A stretch of 64,000 nt of DNA from Cepaea nemoralis (GCA_014155875.1 JACEFZ010026901.1:33501-97500); one strand, 5' to 3'; counted from the stretch's first letter, positions 32,256-42,890 are shown. The notes: generated by a model from the letters alone, not told the origin. Program-made: numbers and translations.

Positions 32256-35200
32256 TGTCAGGTCTTAGTCAGATATGACTGAGCTACCGTATAACAGTAG
32301 ACGGTACTACCTGGTTTCTGTTAGCGCTGAACGTTGGGCGGCGCTTACCAAACCTGACACCCCACATTGTGCCAACGGCTTCGGGCGGAAGAGCGCAATT
32401 GGGAGGGTACAAGCCTTACCCTGGTGCGAGGAAATGCAAGCTAAAGACAAAATGTCATGGCAGGGCAGACCAGGCCCTAAGCCTTGGTTGGCGACTGGTC
32501 TAGGATCGAAGCTCCGACAGGCGGACAGTTAGAGCATTGCTTTGCTGATCCGGCAGCTTCTGCAGCTTGTCTTGTTCCAGATGTAGGGGTGTTACCTTTC
32601 CTCTGGAGTAAACTAGGCAGGCCGAGAGAGGGATCATGCTGCATGGGCAACACATGATCTCTATATTTTAGCCCAGGCTTTGTGCTATGGAGAGGCAATA
32701 ACTCCATCCCTGGTCTTAACTGGTCTCGGAATCAAAGCGAGAGGCAACTGTTACGGGTTATAAGTCCTTGTCAGTTGGCGTAGACATGGGGCGCCACGCG
32801 TTGCCTCTGACGGTGGGAGACACCTATAGGTGTCACTGATCAGCTACCGCCCGCCTCAAGCTGGGCAGCCCCCAGCCAATTGGGTGCTGATCCGCCACAG
32901 CCTGCCTGATTCAATGGGTGCTTGGGGCTAGGACAAAATCTGAATCGCAGGCTGTAAAACCAATGCACCAGGTACAAACAAAAATAAAAATAGAAACCTC
33001 AAGCTACGGCTTGCAACCTGGAACGTGAGAACCATGTGTCCAGGATTTTCCACTGACTTGACCAATATTGACGATGTGAGAAAAACGGCTGTGATTGATG
33101 CCGAACTCAATCGTCTAAACATTGATATTGCTGGCCTGCAGGAGACTCGCCTCGCTGAGGAAGGGTCACTCAGGGAAAACAACTACACCTTTTTCTGGAA
33201 GGGAAGAGGGCAGGCAGAAAAAAGGCAACACGGTGTGGGCTTTGCAGTGAAGAATTCGCTACTGGGAATGATTGAAATTCCAGCAGGAGGAAATGAAAGA
33301 CTATTATCCCTGCGCTTGGCAACCTCTTGTGGGTTTGCCACCATTATTACTGCATATGCACCGACACTCGATTCCTCTGATGATGTGAAGGATTCGTTCT
33401 ATGAGGAGTTAGACTCCGTGATCAAGGCAGTTCCAAAATCTGACTACATTTATATGCTCGGTGATTTCAATGCTCGTGTGGGCAAGGACTCGAGTTCATG
33501 GCCAGTGTGCCTTGGAAAATACAACATCGGTCGCATGAATGGAAATGGGCAAAGGCTGCTGGAGCATTGCACCAGTAATGACCTATGTATTACAAACTCC
33601 TTTTTTAAAACAAAAGAGATGCATAAGGTCACATGGAAACATCCAAGATCCGGCCATTGGCACCAGCTGGACTTCATCATCACACGGAGACAACATCTGA
33701 ACCATATATCATTGACTCGTAGTTACCACAGTGCTGACTGTGATACGGATCATTCTTTGGTTGTTGCAAGGGTTAGACTGAGACCAAAGAGAATCTACAC
33801 AGCTAAACACAAATCTAGCCTCAGGATTAATATTATTAACACTCATGATCCTGAAAAGTGCTTTCAGTTTCAACAGCAACTTGAAGACGCTTTCACTGAT
33901 ACACCAGAAAATTGTACAGTAAATGAAAAGTGGGGTCAAATTAAGGAAACTCTTTATAAAACTGCCGTAGGGGTTTACGGCACTGTGGATCATAAGAGGC
34001 AGGACTGGTTTGCGGCCAACAGCGAGACTCTGCAGCCCTTGATTGATAAGAAGAAGAAAGCTCTCTTAAGAAACAAGGAAAGACCAACGCGTAACACTCT
34101 GAGTGAGCTTAGGCAAGCTAGGAAGGATGTGCAAAAGGCTGCCAGGCAGTGTGCAAATGATTATTGGATCAAGTTATGTGAGTCCATTCAAATCGCAAGT
34201 GATAAGGGAGACATAAGAAGCATGTATGAAGGAATAAAGAAAGCCTGCGGTCCAGTGATCAAAAGAAGTGCACCATTGAAAACCTTGACTGGAGAAATCA
34301 TCACTGATAAGAAACAGCAGATGGACAGATGGGTAGAGCACTATTTGGAGCTTTACTCAAGTGAGACCAAACTAGCGGATGATGCCCTCAACGCCATAGA
34401 GGCTCTACCAACTCTTGACCACCTGGACACACTTCCCACCATAACAGAAGTTAAGTGTGCTATAAATGAACTTGCATCTGGCAAGGCTCCAGGTAAGGAT
34501 GGGATTCCAATAGAGGTTATCAGGAGTGGGCAAGACACACTCACTATACAGATCCACCAGCTAATAGAGCTATGCTGGCGTGAAGGACAAGTCCCACAGG
34601 ATTTCAAAGATTCAAGCATCATAACACTGTACAAGAACAAGGGCGATCGGAGCGACTGCAACAACTATAGGGGTATCTCACTTCTGTGTATTGTTGAAAA
34701 AGTATTTGCCAGAATTGTTCTGCGCAGACTTCAAGTCCTAGGAGATCAAGTCTACCCCGAATCACAGTGTGGCTTTCGACAGAACCGGTCTACCACTGAT
34801 ATGATATTCTCATTGCGACAAATGCAAGAAAAATGCCGTGAACAGAATCAACCACTGTTTATTGCCTTCATCGACCTCACAAAGGCATTTGATTTGGTCA
34901 GTCGTGAGGGTCTGTTCAAGGCACTAAAGAAGATTGGCTGCCCACCAACTCTTCTGTCCATTGTGGAATCATTCCACACAGGCATGAAGGGTATAATCAA
35001 GTTTGATGGTGCAACTTCTGAAGAATTTGAAATCAAGGGTGGAGTTGAGCAAGGTTGTGTACTAGCTCCCACCCTCTTTGGAATATACTTTTCACTTCTA
35101 CTGAAATATGCATTTCATGATCAGGATGGTGGTATATACATTCACTCACGCTCAGATGGCGGCCTCTACAATGCTCAGAGATTGAAGGCTAAGACCAAAA

Positions 35201-36218
35201 TTAGGAGGGTACTGATCAGAGAGTTGCTTTTTGCAGATGATGCTGCAGTTACGACCCACTCTGAGGAAGAATTGCAATGTCTACTATCTGCATTCTCCAA
35301 TGCTTGTTCTGAATTTGGTTTAACAATTAGCAAAAAGAAGACACAGATTATGTCACAAGGTGCACATGGGGTACCATCAATCTTTATTGACGACGCCGAA
35401 CTAGAGATAGTAGACCATTTTACATATCTAGGATCAGTGGTAAATAGCAAATTATCCCTAGATCAGGAAATCAACATCCGGATTGGTAAGGCAGCAACAA
35501 CAATGAACAGGTTAAGAAAAAGAGTCTGGGAGAACAGGAAGCTTACTGCCAAAACAAAAGTCCTTGTCTATCAAGATTGTGTCCTTAGTACTCTTCTCTA
35601 TGGCAGTGAAACCTGGACAACTTATTCACACCAAGAGAACAACTTAAACAGCTTTCATATGCGGTGTCTGCGAAGAATTCTTGGTATTAAGTGGCAAGAC
35701 AAAATCACAAATACTGAAGTATTGGAAAGATCAGGTTGTGTGACAGTTTATTCCATGCTCAGTCTTCGTAGACTTAGATGGATAGGACATCTTAGGAGGA
35801 TGGATGATGGTAGAATACCAAAGGATATCTTTTTTGGTGAATTACAGATGGGTAAGAGATCTCAGGGTCGGCCTCTACTACGATACAAAGATGTGTGTAA
35901 GCGGGACATGATTGATACAGGCATTGATAATGCACATTGGGAGCAAGTCGCCGCTGAACGTGTTGCATGGAGTGCAAATATCAGAAATGGAATAAAGTCA
36001 AAGGAGAAAATTATTGCAGAAAAGTCACACACCAAGCGTTTGAGACGTAAGATGGTGCATGATGGTGGAAATGACCACGTGTTCACATGCACCCACTGTG
36101 AACGGACATTTACAGCGCAAATTGGCCTTATCAGTCACACTCGCTACCGCCATAGTTAAAAGTTATTATGCCTTTTTAAAGCACAAACTATCGTCTGTCA
36201 AGACGGCAAGGTGCCAAT
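32256..36218 (+). mobile_element. RTE-C non-LTR retrotransposon, apparently full length
   Basis: About 3.96 kb. The 5' end starts near TGTCAGGTCTTAGTCAG and the 3' end near GACGGCAAGGTGCCAA; both agree with the ends of the second copy at 61424-63183. It has a ~690-bp 5' region, one long open frame (32944-36159) and a very short 3' UTR. It sits inside a ~45-bp minisatellite in intron IV of PKG, antisense to the gene. Flanks show TGATAGTCCA and TGATAGGCCA, but both are part of the array, so a target duplication cannot be proven. Confidence 0.9.
32944..36159 (+). CDS. RTE-C endonuclease-reverse transcriptase, intact frame
   Basis: Open from the codon after TGA at 32941 to the stop at 36157, about 1071 codons, with no internal stop. 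The APE endonuclease starts with LATWNVRT (33010), so the true start is upstream of 33025, but no in-frame ATG exists there; a non-ATG start or a lost start is possible. Endonuclease: LQETRL, GDFNARVG (33461), DCDTDHSL (33737). RT: APGKDGIPIEV (34489), FIDLTKAFD (34866), EQGCVLAPTLFG, FADDAAV (35229). The tail has LLYGSETWTTYS and RWIGHLRRMDDGR, and ends in a CX2C...HX4H finger (CTHCERTF at 36088 to RYRHS). No RNase H. It could still be active. Confidence 0.9.
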   Translation: MAGCKTNAPGTNKNKNRNLKLRLATWNVRTMCPGFSTDLTNIDDVRKTAVIDAELNRLNIDIAGLQETRLAEEGSLRENNYTFFWKGRGQAEKRQHGVGFAVKNSLLGMIEIPAGGNERLLSLRLATSCGFATIITAYAPTLDSSDDVKDSFYEELDSVIKAVPKSDYIYMLGDFNARVGKDSSSWPVCLGKYNIGRMNGNGQRLLEHCTSNDLCITNSFFKTKEMHKVTWKHPRSGHWHQLDFIITRRQHLNHISLTRSYHSADCDTDHSLVVARVRLRPKRIYTAKHKSSLRINIINTHDPEKCFQFQQQLEDAFTDTPENCTVNEKWGQIKETLYKTAVGVYGTVDHKRQDWFAANSETLQPLIDKKKKALLRNKERPTRNTLSELRQARKDVQKAARQCANDYWIKLCESIQIASDKGDIRSMYEGIKKACGPVIKRSAPLKTLTGEIITDKKQQMDRWVEHYLELYSSETKLADDALNAIEALPTLDHLDTLPTITEVKCAINELASGKAPGKDGIPIEVIRSGQDTLTIQIHQLIELCWREGQVPQDFKDSSIITLYKNKGDRSDCNNYRGISLLCIVEKVFARIVLRRLQVLGDQVYPESQCGFRQNRSTTDMIFSLRQMQEKCREQNQPLFIAFIDLTKAFDLVSREGLFKALKKIGCPPTLLSIVESFHTGMKGIIKFDGATSEEFEIKGGVEQGCVLAPTLFGIYFSLLLKYAFHDQDGGIYIHSRSDGGLYNAQRLKAKTKIRRVLIRELLFADDAAVTTHSEEELQCLLSAFSNACSEFGLTISKKKTQIMSQGAHGVPSIFIDDAELEIVDHFTYLGSVVNSKLSLDQEINIRIGKAATTMNRLRKRVWENRKLTAKTKVLVYQDCVLSTLLYGSETWTTYSHQENNLNSFHMRCLRRILGIKWQDKITNTEVLERSGCVTVYSMLSLRRLRWIGHLRRMDDGRIPKDIFFGELQMGKRSQGRPLLRYKDVCKRDMIDTGIDNAHWEQVAAERVAWSANIRNGIKSKEKIIAEKSHTKRLRRKMVHDGGNDHVFTCTHCERTFTAQIGLISHTRYRHS

Positions 36219-36480
36219 GATAGGCCATTCTATATAATTGCCTCCTCTTGTTATGTCTGTTGTGATAGGCCATTCTATGTAGTTGTCTCCTCTTTTTATG
36301 TCTGTTGTGATAGGCCATTCTATGTAGTTGTCTCCTCTTGTTATATAATGTTGTGATAGGCCACTCTATGCAGTTTTCTGCTCTTGTGCAATAAAAATGT
36401 TATATGCAATTATATTTAATTGCCTCCTCTTGTAAGCTGTATGTTATGATAGACCAGTCTATCCAGTTTTCTCTTCTTAT
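36219..36480. repeat. ~45-bp minisatellite, right half
   Basis: Continues the array of 31795-32255: TGATAGGCCATTCTATGTAG and TTGTCTCCTCTTGTTATAT. From 36480 to 36980 no feature is recognised. Confidence 0.85.
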
Positions 36481-36986
36481 ATTTCATATGTTTTGGCTTT
36501 CTGCTTTCTTTGCTAAATAATGATTCTTCCTCCTCTTCTTCTTGTGTCCTTTCAGTCATTCGACATCATGATTTGAATAGAGTTCTGGAAGGAGTGTGGT
36601 ATGTTTTTCTAACACCGTGATGTGTACTGCCTCCCCAGCGTTCTGACACCCCTACCCGTTTTTTGATATCTGAGTAGCATTACTTTCTTTGGAGTATTGG
36701 CTGGTGGAAGTCTTGATGCGTGTCCAAACCGTTTTATTTGCTACTTCTTTGTGAGGTTTCACTCGGAAATAACGCAAACGTTTATTTTGATACAATTTCT
36801 TCTTCTGTCTCTACTTGTTTATGTTTTTACAGGCATTCATTTCTGCTGCTACAATTTTCTATCCACCCTCACTTGTTAGTGTCAACTTGTGACCCACATA
36901 ACGTATTGTTGAGGGGAAAAACAATAATGCCAATTCAAAACAATTTTTTTTCCCGTTGTGAATGTGAATAGTGAAGACACAAACAA

Positions 36987-37115
36987 TATATTGCCACATT
37001 TATTGCTTGGCATATTTAGCTGTATCTCGTTAGGTACGTACATGTTAAACTATTTCTGTTGAATGCACCTGACGAAATACAACGAAATATGCCATGAAAT
37101 ATATTCCTCGTGTCT
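36987..37115. mobile_element. Inverted-repeat MITE (second family), short copy
   Basis: Left arm TATTGCTTGGCATATTTAGC and ATCTCGTTAGGTACG; right arm CACCTGACGAAATACAACG and AAATATGCCATGAAATATA. A longer copy is at 48057-48315, and single arms occur at 103-125, 3640-3690 and 24955-25010. No coding region. Confidence 0.6.
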
Positions 37116-37191
37116 TCATTATTCAAATTATGCGAATACCGATATTGACATAAAATATATCAAAGCCAATCATTTAATACTATGAACGTAC

Positions 37192-37333
37192 CAGTTTGAC
37201 GTAGCCTCTTCCATCCAGCAACAAATTTTCCGGTTTGAGATCTCTATAAATAATGCCCTTGGCGTGGAGGTAAGAAAATGCTTCTAACACACAGGCTACA
37301 CAAAATCTGGCAGTGATGTCATCAAAGTTGCCC
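37192..37333 (-). CDS. cGMP-dependent protein kinase, exon IV (catalytic loop)
   Basis: Encodes (one base of Gly/Arg codon) [20 protein letters not shown], then [20 protein letters not shown] and GRGYVKL. It carries the catalytic loop YRDLKPEN, with the catalytic Asp, the active-site Lys and the magnesium-binding Asn. Acceptor TTTCCATAG before GGGCAAC; donor CTG/GTACGT. The 142 nt complete an Arg codon (AG/G) with exon III and end in phase 0. Intron IV downstream is 10,283 nt. Confidence 0.95.
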
Positions 37334-37339
37334 CTATGG

Positions 37340-38327
37340 AAATTAACGAATTTTAATTATAATGAGATTGGTGCGTATTATTTCAGCAGTAAGATCAATA
37401 TATCTAGAGTAAATTATTGACACCCACAAAAGGCAAGAGAAAAGAAGAAGGCATCAGAAGACACATTCATCATGTGCCATTCCAAACAGAGTGCTTCGTG
37501 GCGAAGTGGTTTCATAATCTGTCTCTTCCTTCGGAGGTCGTGAACCACGAGTGCAGTTTTTCCGAAGATCCCGGATGCCATTGCTGGAGCTACGAAGTTC
37601 TTATATTTTGCCCTTGACGCAGAGAACTGAGATCTATCTGAACTGGGTAATGTTTAACGAGTTTGTTCTTTGGGTATGTAGATTCGGTTGGCCTTATTCA
37701 ATTCCGGACTTATGTGTTGGTACTTCCACGCGGAACTGATTATCCGGTGGGGATTTTAAAAGCTCATTCGGGCATCGCTTGTACACTGTGTACGAAACAC
37801 CATTGGGATCTGGTGCAGAATTACCTCATACCTTCTTCGCAACAGCCACGATCGTCGGAGGATTGACATTGAAACCTACCGTAGGTTCTTCTGGCGATAC
37901 CAGCCCCTCTATTTTTCCGAGTGGGAAACTCGCGCTGGGCATCTGAGTACGTGTGTACCAGATACTCTTCTAGTTCCTCTTTTCCAATGCTGAGGCTACC
38001 AGACCGTGGATATTCGAATAAGTTTCTAGCGAATTGAATGGTTCGCGGACAAATTTATCACGTGCTCTTCGCGTTCTTTGTCTGTTCTTGCAGAATCGTT
38101 CTGCTCGGCAGAGAGCACTGTGTCTGGCTTTGAGGTGCTGCCATACCTAATGTAGACTCTCTTTCTTACTTTTCTCGGCTTTTTTAAATCGTTTCCGAGC
38201 AGCTCACCTCTGCGTTCTCACTTCAACGATTAGCTTCTGCTGTCTGCTCCACTGCGGACTGGTTGTCCTCTTCCTCTCGCGGCCACCATTTATACGCATG
38301 CAATGAAGGTATGGGTTAACGTCTTTC
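37340..38327. other. Unidentified sequence in PKG intron III
   Basis: Contains a tRNA-like stretch (GTGGCGAAGTGGTTTCATAA and AGGTCGTGAACCACGAGTGC, about 37496-37560) and a GC-richer segment to 38300 with two short plus frames (37417-37617, 37663-37866). It looks like a SINE head followed by an unknown body; a similar tRNA-like patch lies inverted at 7755-7790. No exon is proposed. Confidence 0.35.
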
Positions 38328-38530
38328 TTCGTAATCCCGTATATTCTCGTGAGTAACGTAACCTGCGCGAGAATCGGTAGCGGTTCTCACCGCGTTGGTA
38401 ACTTACGGGGTATGTGAGCCGGTCGCTCAGAAAGCAATGGCAAACTTCTGATCGTAATCTTGCCTAGTACATCAACAGCAGCTGAAAAATGCTCATGATG
38501 ATTGCAACGTCATTTAAGGGATATGAAAAA
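38328..38530 (+). mobile_element. SINE-3a copy in PKG intron III
   Basis: Head TTCGTAATCCCGTATATTCT, GTAGCGGTTCTCACCGCG, body GGTCGCTCAGAAAGCAATGG, tail GCAACGTCATTTAAGGGATA. Confidence 0.75.
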
Positions 38531-38758
38531 AAAAATAATTAAGATATATGATTTCTCCAAACCTCTCTCTCTATTTTCTAATTTAGCGGTGTATCAAATC
38601 TTCGTCTAATGGGCAAGACAGTGTGTTCTCTAGTCTTTCCCGTGCCCCCTTTTAGCAAGCGGGGGAGGGGGGGGGGACTTAATCTTCATGCGCGTGGACC
38701 GCCAGAAAGGTGCATTGTTGCACGACCAAGACAATCAGCTTGAATATTCTCAGCACTG

Positions 38759-38830
<72 letters not shown>

Positions 38831-38885
38831 TAGATAGATAGATAAATAGATAGATAGATAAATAGATAGATAGATAGATAGACAA
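38759..38885. repeat. (GACA)n(GATA)n microsatellite
   Basis: (ACAG)n for about 70 bp, then (ATAG)n with ATAA interruptions to 38880. It leads directly into the 32-bp array. Confidence 0.95.
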
Positions 38886-39231
38886 TCAGGCAGGTGGCAG
38901 ACACAGATATACAGACAGGCAAACAAAGACACACCGAGACTAGCATACAGACAGACAAAGACACGCCGAGACAACATTCAGACATACAAAGACACGCCGA
39001 GACAAGCATACAGACAGACAAAGACACGCCGAGACAAGCATACAGACAGACAAAGACACGCCGAGACTAAGATACAGACAGACAAAGACACGCCGAGACT
39101 AACATACAGACAGATTAAAACACGCCGAGACTAACATACAGACAGACAAAGACACGCCGAGACTAACATACAGACAGACAAAGACACACCGAGACTAACA
39201 TATAGACAGACAAAGACACGCTGAGACTAAC
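38886..39231. repeat. ~32-bp minisatellite ending at a PKG 5' splice site
   Basis: About ten units with CAGACAGACAAAGACACGCC and GAGACTAACATA on the plus strand. Read on the gene strand, each unit contains GTTAGTCTCGGCGTG. The exon III donor itself is GTTAGTCTC at 39231-39223, so the first intronic bases are the edge of the array. Confidence 0.9.
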
Positions 39232-39321
39232 CTATCCCTGAGTATTGTCCATAATTCGCCACCTAGACAGACCTCCATTAACATGTAGACATACTTTCTG
39301 TCGCGGAAGGTTTTGTGCAGT
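39232..39321 (-). CDS. cGMP-dependent protein kinase, exon III (hinge region)
   Basis: Encodes [20 protein letters not shown] then GELWTILRD, with one leading and two trailing bases. [12 protein letters not shown] is diagnostic of PKG as opposed to PKA. Too short for a simple ORF search; found by its splice sites: acceptor TCTTTCCACAG, donor GATAG/GTTAGT. The 90 nt join AA/A (Lys) from exon II and AG/G (Arg) to exon IV. The donor GTTAGTCTC is non-optimal and is repeated many times in the downstream minisatellite. Confidence 0.95.
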   Translation of the reverse strand, partial: TAQNLPRQKVCLHVNGGLSRWRIMDNTQG

Positions 39322-39469
39322 CTGTGGAAAGAATATTAATCCGCTAGGGACCCTTGGAGACTATTGATATAACACGAGAAACACATTCGATAGTATTGAT
39401 AACATTCGCACACAACAAGGACAGTATATGAAGCAGAACTCGGATGATATACAAGACAACATTATCATC

Positions 39470-39830
39470 ATCATCAAGTGCCATGCCGGCCGACGTAGGC
39501 GTTCATGACAATCCACAGATCTCGGTCTTTGGTGTTCTGGATCAACTCTGCTGATGATATTCCGCCATGCCACCGTCTCAATCCGTCCAGCATCATTTCT
39601 CTTGATCTGCCTCTCCCTCTCTTCCCCTCGATGCTTCCAGTTGTCACGACGTTCTCAAATGCATCTCTTCTCATCACATGACCAAAGAAAGCTGTTTGTC
39701 TCTTTCTTATTGTTGTATATAATATTCTAGTTTCATTAGTCTCTTTCAGGCAGTCGTTGTTAGTTACTGCGCCAGTCTAAGTAATTCGCAACATTCGTCT
39801 CAGGAACCACATCTCTGTTGCTTCCAAGTT
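39470..39830 (-). pseudogene. RTE-B tail fragment in PKG intron II
   Basis: From 39677 to 39474: MRRDAFENVVTTGSIEGKRG, REMMLDGLRRWHGGISSAEL, ending VGRHGT and a stop, then a (GAT)n tail at 39465-39480. Upstream, out of frame, are the pieces TRQTAFFGHVMRR and EMWFLRRMLR. Sense with respect to PKG. Confidence 0.75.
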
Positions 39831-40139
39831 CTTGCTAATATTTTCATTTACATGCCAAGATCAATGAAGTCTTGGGAAGATAATGTGGTGGTTTCCTCTT
39901 GCCTTCCACATCCACTTGGGAGTTTATTACCTCAGTCTTTGACAGCCATTTCCAACTGTCAGGACAATTGAGTGCCCTGCTCTGCTCAGCTGAAAAGTTG
40001 TCCACTAGTCCCGAAAACAGGAAATATGTAGTATCTGAATACAATATTTGTCTCATACTTATCATGTTGTAGTTACGTTGTAAGAAGTAAATCTTATCAC
40101 GGCTCGATGACAAGTCGCTCGATTCATGACCAAGTCTCA

Positions 40140-40390
40140 TCCTCAACCTTCCCTGTGGCAAAGGGGTTACGAACGCAATGCGCACTCCCGCATACCGCGT
40201 TCGAAACACAACTGCGGGCGATTTAAAAGCAGACCGCCTTATGTTAGTTTTCATACGATGGTATGAGTGCCGGTCGTTCAGAAAGCAATGGAAAACTACT
40301 GAGGGCAAACTTGCCTAGATATCACAAACAGCCAAAATGCTGGAGTTGACTCCGACGTCTTGTAAAGGATATGCAACCAACTTTTAAATT
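40140..40390 (+). mobile_element. SINE-3b copy in PKG intron II
   Basis: Head CTGTGGCAAAGGGGTTACG, ACTCCCGCATACCGCGTTCG, GCAGACCGCCTTATGTTAG, tail TTGTAAAGGATATGCAACC. Confidence 0.75.
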
Positions 40391-40460
40391 TCCTGCTTCA
40401 TGCACCATCATGTACAAGATATGAATAAAATTTGGTGGAACTGCGGTAAAGCTCGGAAAT

Positions 40461-40966
40461 GTAAACAATATAAAATGACACAAAGTAATGCAGCTTTACA
40501 TAACAGAATTACGACACATACAGGACGTTGCGGCAATTAGCCTTCATCAGCAAACAAACACATACATAAAACACAACATATAGTCAAGGAGATCTCCTGT
40601 GACTACATTAAGACGTGATGACAAAATGAGAAGAATAGAAAGATGAAAAAATAAATGAAAGTAATGAAGAGAAAACAAAAATTTAACACAAATGTTCCTA
40701 CTTACCTTAGAATTCCGAGAGGTAAGTAGGAACATTTTTTTTCCAATTTTTATTTTCTCTTCATTGCTTTCATTTTTTTTCCATCTTTCTATTCTTCTCA
40801 TTCTGTCGTAACGTCTTAATGTAGTAACAGGAGATCTCATTGACTATATGTTGTGTTTTATGTATGTGTTTGTTTGCTGATGAAGGCTAATCGCCGCAAC
40901 GTTCCGTATGTGTCGTAATTCTGTTATGTAAAGCTGCACTACTTTGTGTCATTTTATATTGTTTAC
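40461..40966. mobile_element. Fold-back element, 506 bp, in PKG intron II
   Basis: Almost perfect inverted repeat: GTAAACAATATAAAATGACA at the left end and TGTCATTTTATATTGTTTAC at the right end. The arms are about 240 bp and meet at CTTACCTTAGAATTCCGAG near 40713. Flanked by identical CATCATGTACAA at 40406-40417 and 40966-40977; if this is a target duplication, the element also includes 43 unpaired bases on its left. The open frames inside are low-complexity and mirrored. No transposase. Confidence 0.85.
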
Positions 40967-41039
40967 ATCATGTACAAAGGTGTCTGTAATGTCCTATGTC
41001 AATATTCTTGCTAGTCAATCACTGCCTTTTTTTTCCACA

Positions 41040-41240
41040 GGAACCGTGCCTTCACACTGGGAAACAAGTTGAAAGCTAAGGTTACCTAATGGGATTCGAA
41101 CCTGTCACCTCCAAGCCGGGTATCTAGTCGGTAATGCGTCGAAGTACACTTGTTCCTGCAGCGAGCGCTGTCGTAATTTGGAGGTGAAAGGTTTGAATCC
41201 TGGTCGGTAACTATAGCTTTGAATTGCTATGTTGTCTAGT
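41040..41240. other. tRNA-like repeat fragment in PKG intron II
   Basis: GGTGAAAGGTTTGAATCCTG (B-box-like) at 41184 and the inverted-looking GGGATTCGAACCTGTCACC at 41092 suggest two tRNA-like heads, or one degraded inverted pair. No family partner was seen in the window. Confidence 0.3.
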
Positions 41241-41362
41241 GCGTCCTCTAATCTCTACTTCATTCTTCTACTTCTTTAAGAGCTAAACAATACGTGTGTG
41301 TTTATTTATGAACACAGATTGTAAGACACTCATACCCCAACAACACAACAATAGAATGTTAC

Positions 41363-41502
41363 TTTGTGATAAACGGAGAGTCCGCCTCCATCATAATTCT
41401 TTTCTCGGAGTAGATGTGTTCTTGCTGCCGCGTTTCGACTATATGTTTCTTCTTCAGGCATTTCAGAGCAAACGTCTTAGACTTGTCTTTGGTTAACTGG
41501 AC
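41363..41502 (-). CDS. cGMP-dependent protein kinase, exon II (N-lobe, Lys and helix C)
   Basis: Encodes [20 protein letters not shown], then [20 protein letters not shown] and DSPFITK (Lys split AA/A). It holds the ATP-anchoring Lys in FALKC and the helix C Glu in YSEKRIM. TRQQEH is characteristic of PKG. Acceptor GTCACGCCCAG before GTCCAG; donor ACAAA/GTAACA. Phase 0 at the start (after VEL of exon I), 140 nt. Confidence 0.95.
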
Positions 41503-41669
41503 CTGGGCGTGACAGACAATGTATCTGTTTGTTATTGTTGTATTACTATATTCTTTGCGCATGCATGCTTTAATATTATTTGTCTGTCAGTGGTGGCTGA
41601 TTGGCTTTTTATGTCTTGTCTTGTCTGTTGAGTGACCTCTCCATTTCTAACTTCCCTGCTTCACACGGG

Positions 41670-41995
41670 CAATATATAGTGCTGAAGTACTATGCAGAAC
41701 CTGTTTTGCTGTATGGCTGTGAATCTTGGAATGTAAATGAACAAATTAGGAAGAGATTGGAAGCAACAGAGATGTGGTTCCTAAGACGAATGTTGCGAAT
41801 TCCTTGGACTGCCAAAGTAACTAACAACGAATGCCCGAAAGAGGCTAATGAAACTAGAACATTATATACAACAATAAGAAAGAGACAAACAGCTTTTTTT
41901 TTGGTCATGTCATGAGAAGAGAGGCGCTGAAGAACATCGTGACAACTGGAAAGATCGAGGGGAAGAGAGGCAGAGGCAGACCAAGAGCAATGATG
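41670..41995 (+). pseudogene. RTE-B tail fragment in PKG intron I
   Basis: YYAEPVLLYGCESWNVNEQI, EATEMWFLRRMLRIPWTAK, TLYTTIRKRQTAFF, then a frameshift (a run of T at 41891-41898) and, out of frame, the remainder of the GHVMRR tail. Its end is cut by the SINE-2 at 42005. Antisense to PKG. Confidence 0.75.
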
Positions 41996-42004
41996 CTGGA
42001 CGGA

Positions 42005-42195
42005 TGCCAAGTTAAGGGGTTCAACCCCTACACCAGGCTGTTGGACTAAAATGTTGACCTATCGCCCTTGAATTGGGGACGTTCATTACAAGTACCTCTG
42101 AAGTCGGAGTGGGTTCGCCTGATGGTAAGTGACACTGTTAATAGGGAAAGCTAATCCACACGCAAAATTCAGTCCATGGACTACACTTGAGTATT
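42005..42195 (+). mobile_element. SINE-2 copy, partial
   Basis: GGATGCCAAGTTAAGGGGTT, CAACCCCTACACCAGGCTG, GTACCTCTGAAGTCGGAGTG, AGCTAATCCACACGCAAAAT. It joins directly to the RTE-B fragment, whose last part is missing. Confidence 0.7.
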
Positions 42196-42239
42196 GGGTA
42201 TATGGAGCTAGCCTCATATTTTTAGAGACAGACTAATGG

Positions 42240-42890
42240 ACATCCCATGGGTGCTGTCCGAGGTGTTGTGGTGTGATCTGCATGCTCAAAATGACGTAGC
42301 TGGCTAGATAACATCTATAAACGGAACATCAACATCCAGAAATATCTGCAATTGATGACGGCGGGTGTGTCACAGAAGCGACCGGTTTTCTTGCCTTATG
42401 CAGAAATGTGTGGCTGCTGGTTTTGCTTGTGACTGCCGTTTCCACCGATGATGAACTGTGTTTTCGAGGAGGACTTTTGTGTTGGCATTCTGGTAACGGC
42501 ATTAAGTACAGTGAAATGTTTCTTTACATCTTTCGAGGTTGTTTTGTTGCGTGATCTACATTTCGGAGAATAAATGGCGTGGCTGGCTAGAAAACATCTA
42601 GAAACGGAACAACAATATCTAGAAACATCGAGACTTTGTAGGTGAACAGTTGGTTGGGGAAGTGACTGCCAATTCCATCAAGTATTGTTCGTAGAGGACT
42701 TTTGTGGTGACATTCTGGTGGTGGCATTTTGCACAGTGTGCCTGAGCGGGCCGTTGTTTGTCGAGACTTCTGTCTTTTCCACTTTTCAGCTGGGGCAGTG
42801 TGGAACATTTTATGTGATATTCACTGGCACGGGAACGGAGCATAATGGGGGAGATCCTTTGCTGTGATGTTGGAACCGCGACTAATGACT
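42240..42890 (+). repeat. Interspersed repeat R with internal duplication
   Basis: The 7140-type repeat occurs here twice, in part: TGTGTGGCTGCTGGTTTTGC at 42408, and GAGTTGGTGTGACATT-like sequence again near 42700. The segment GGCTGGCTAGATAACATCTA at 42300 recurs as GGCTGGCTAGAAAACATCTA at 42580, a ~280-bp period. The end is GATATTCACTGGCACGGGAA and GTTGGAACCGCGACTAATG. Confidence 0.65.

Noticed and set aside
33025..36159. A host gene of the craniofacial development protein 2 type.
   Set aside because: The resemblance is to the RTE endonuclease. RT motifs, a second copy at 61.4 kb and defined ends make it a retrotransposon.
37417..37866. Two short plus frames in PKG intron III.
   Set aside because: They overlap a tRNA-like segment, have no homology I recognise, and lie antisense in an intron whose splice junctions are clear.
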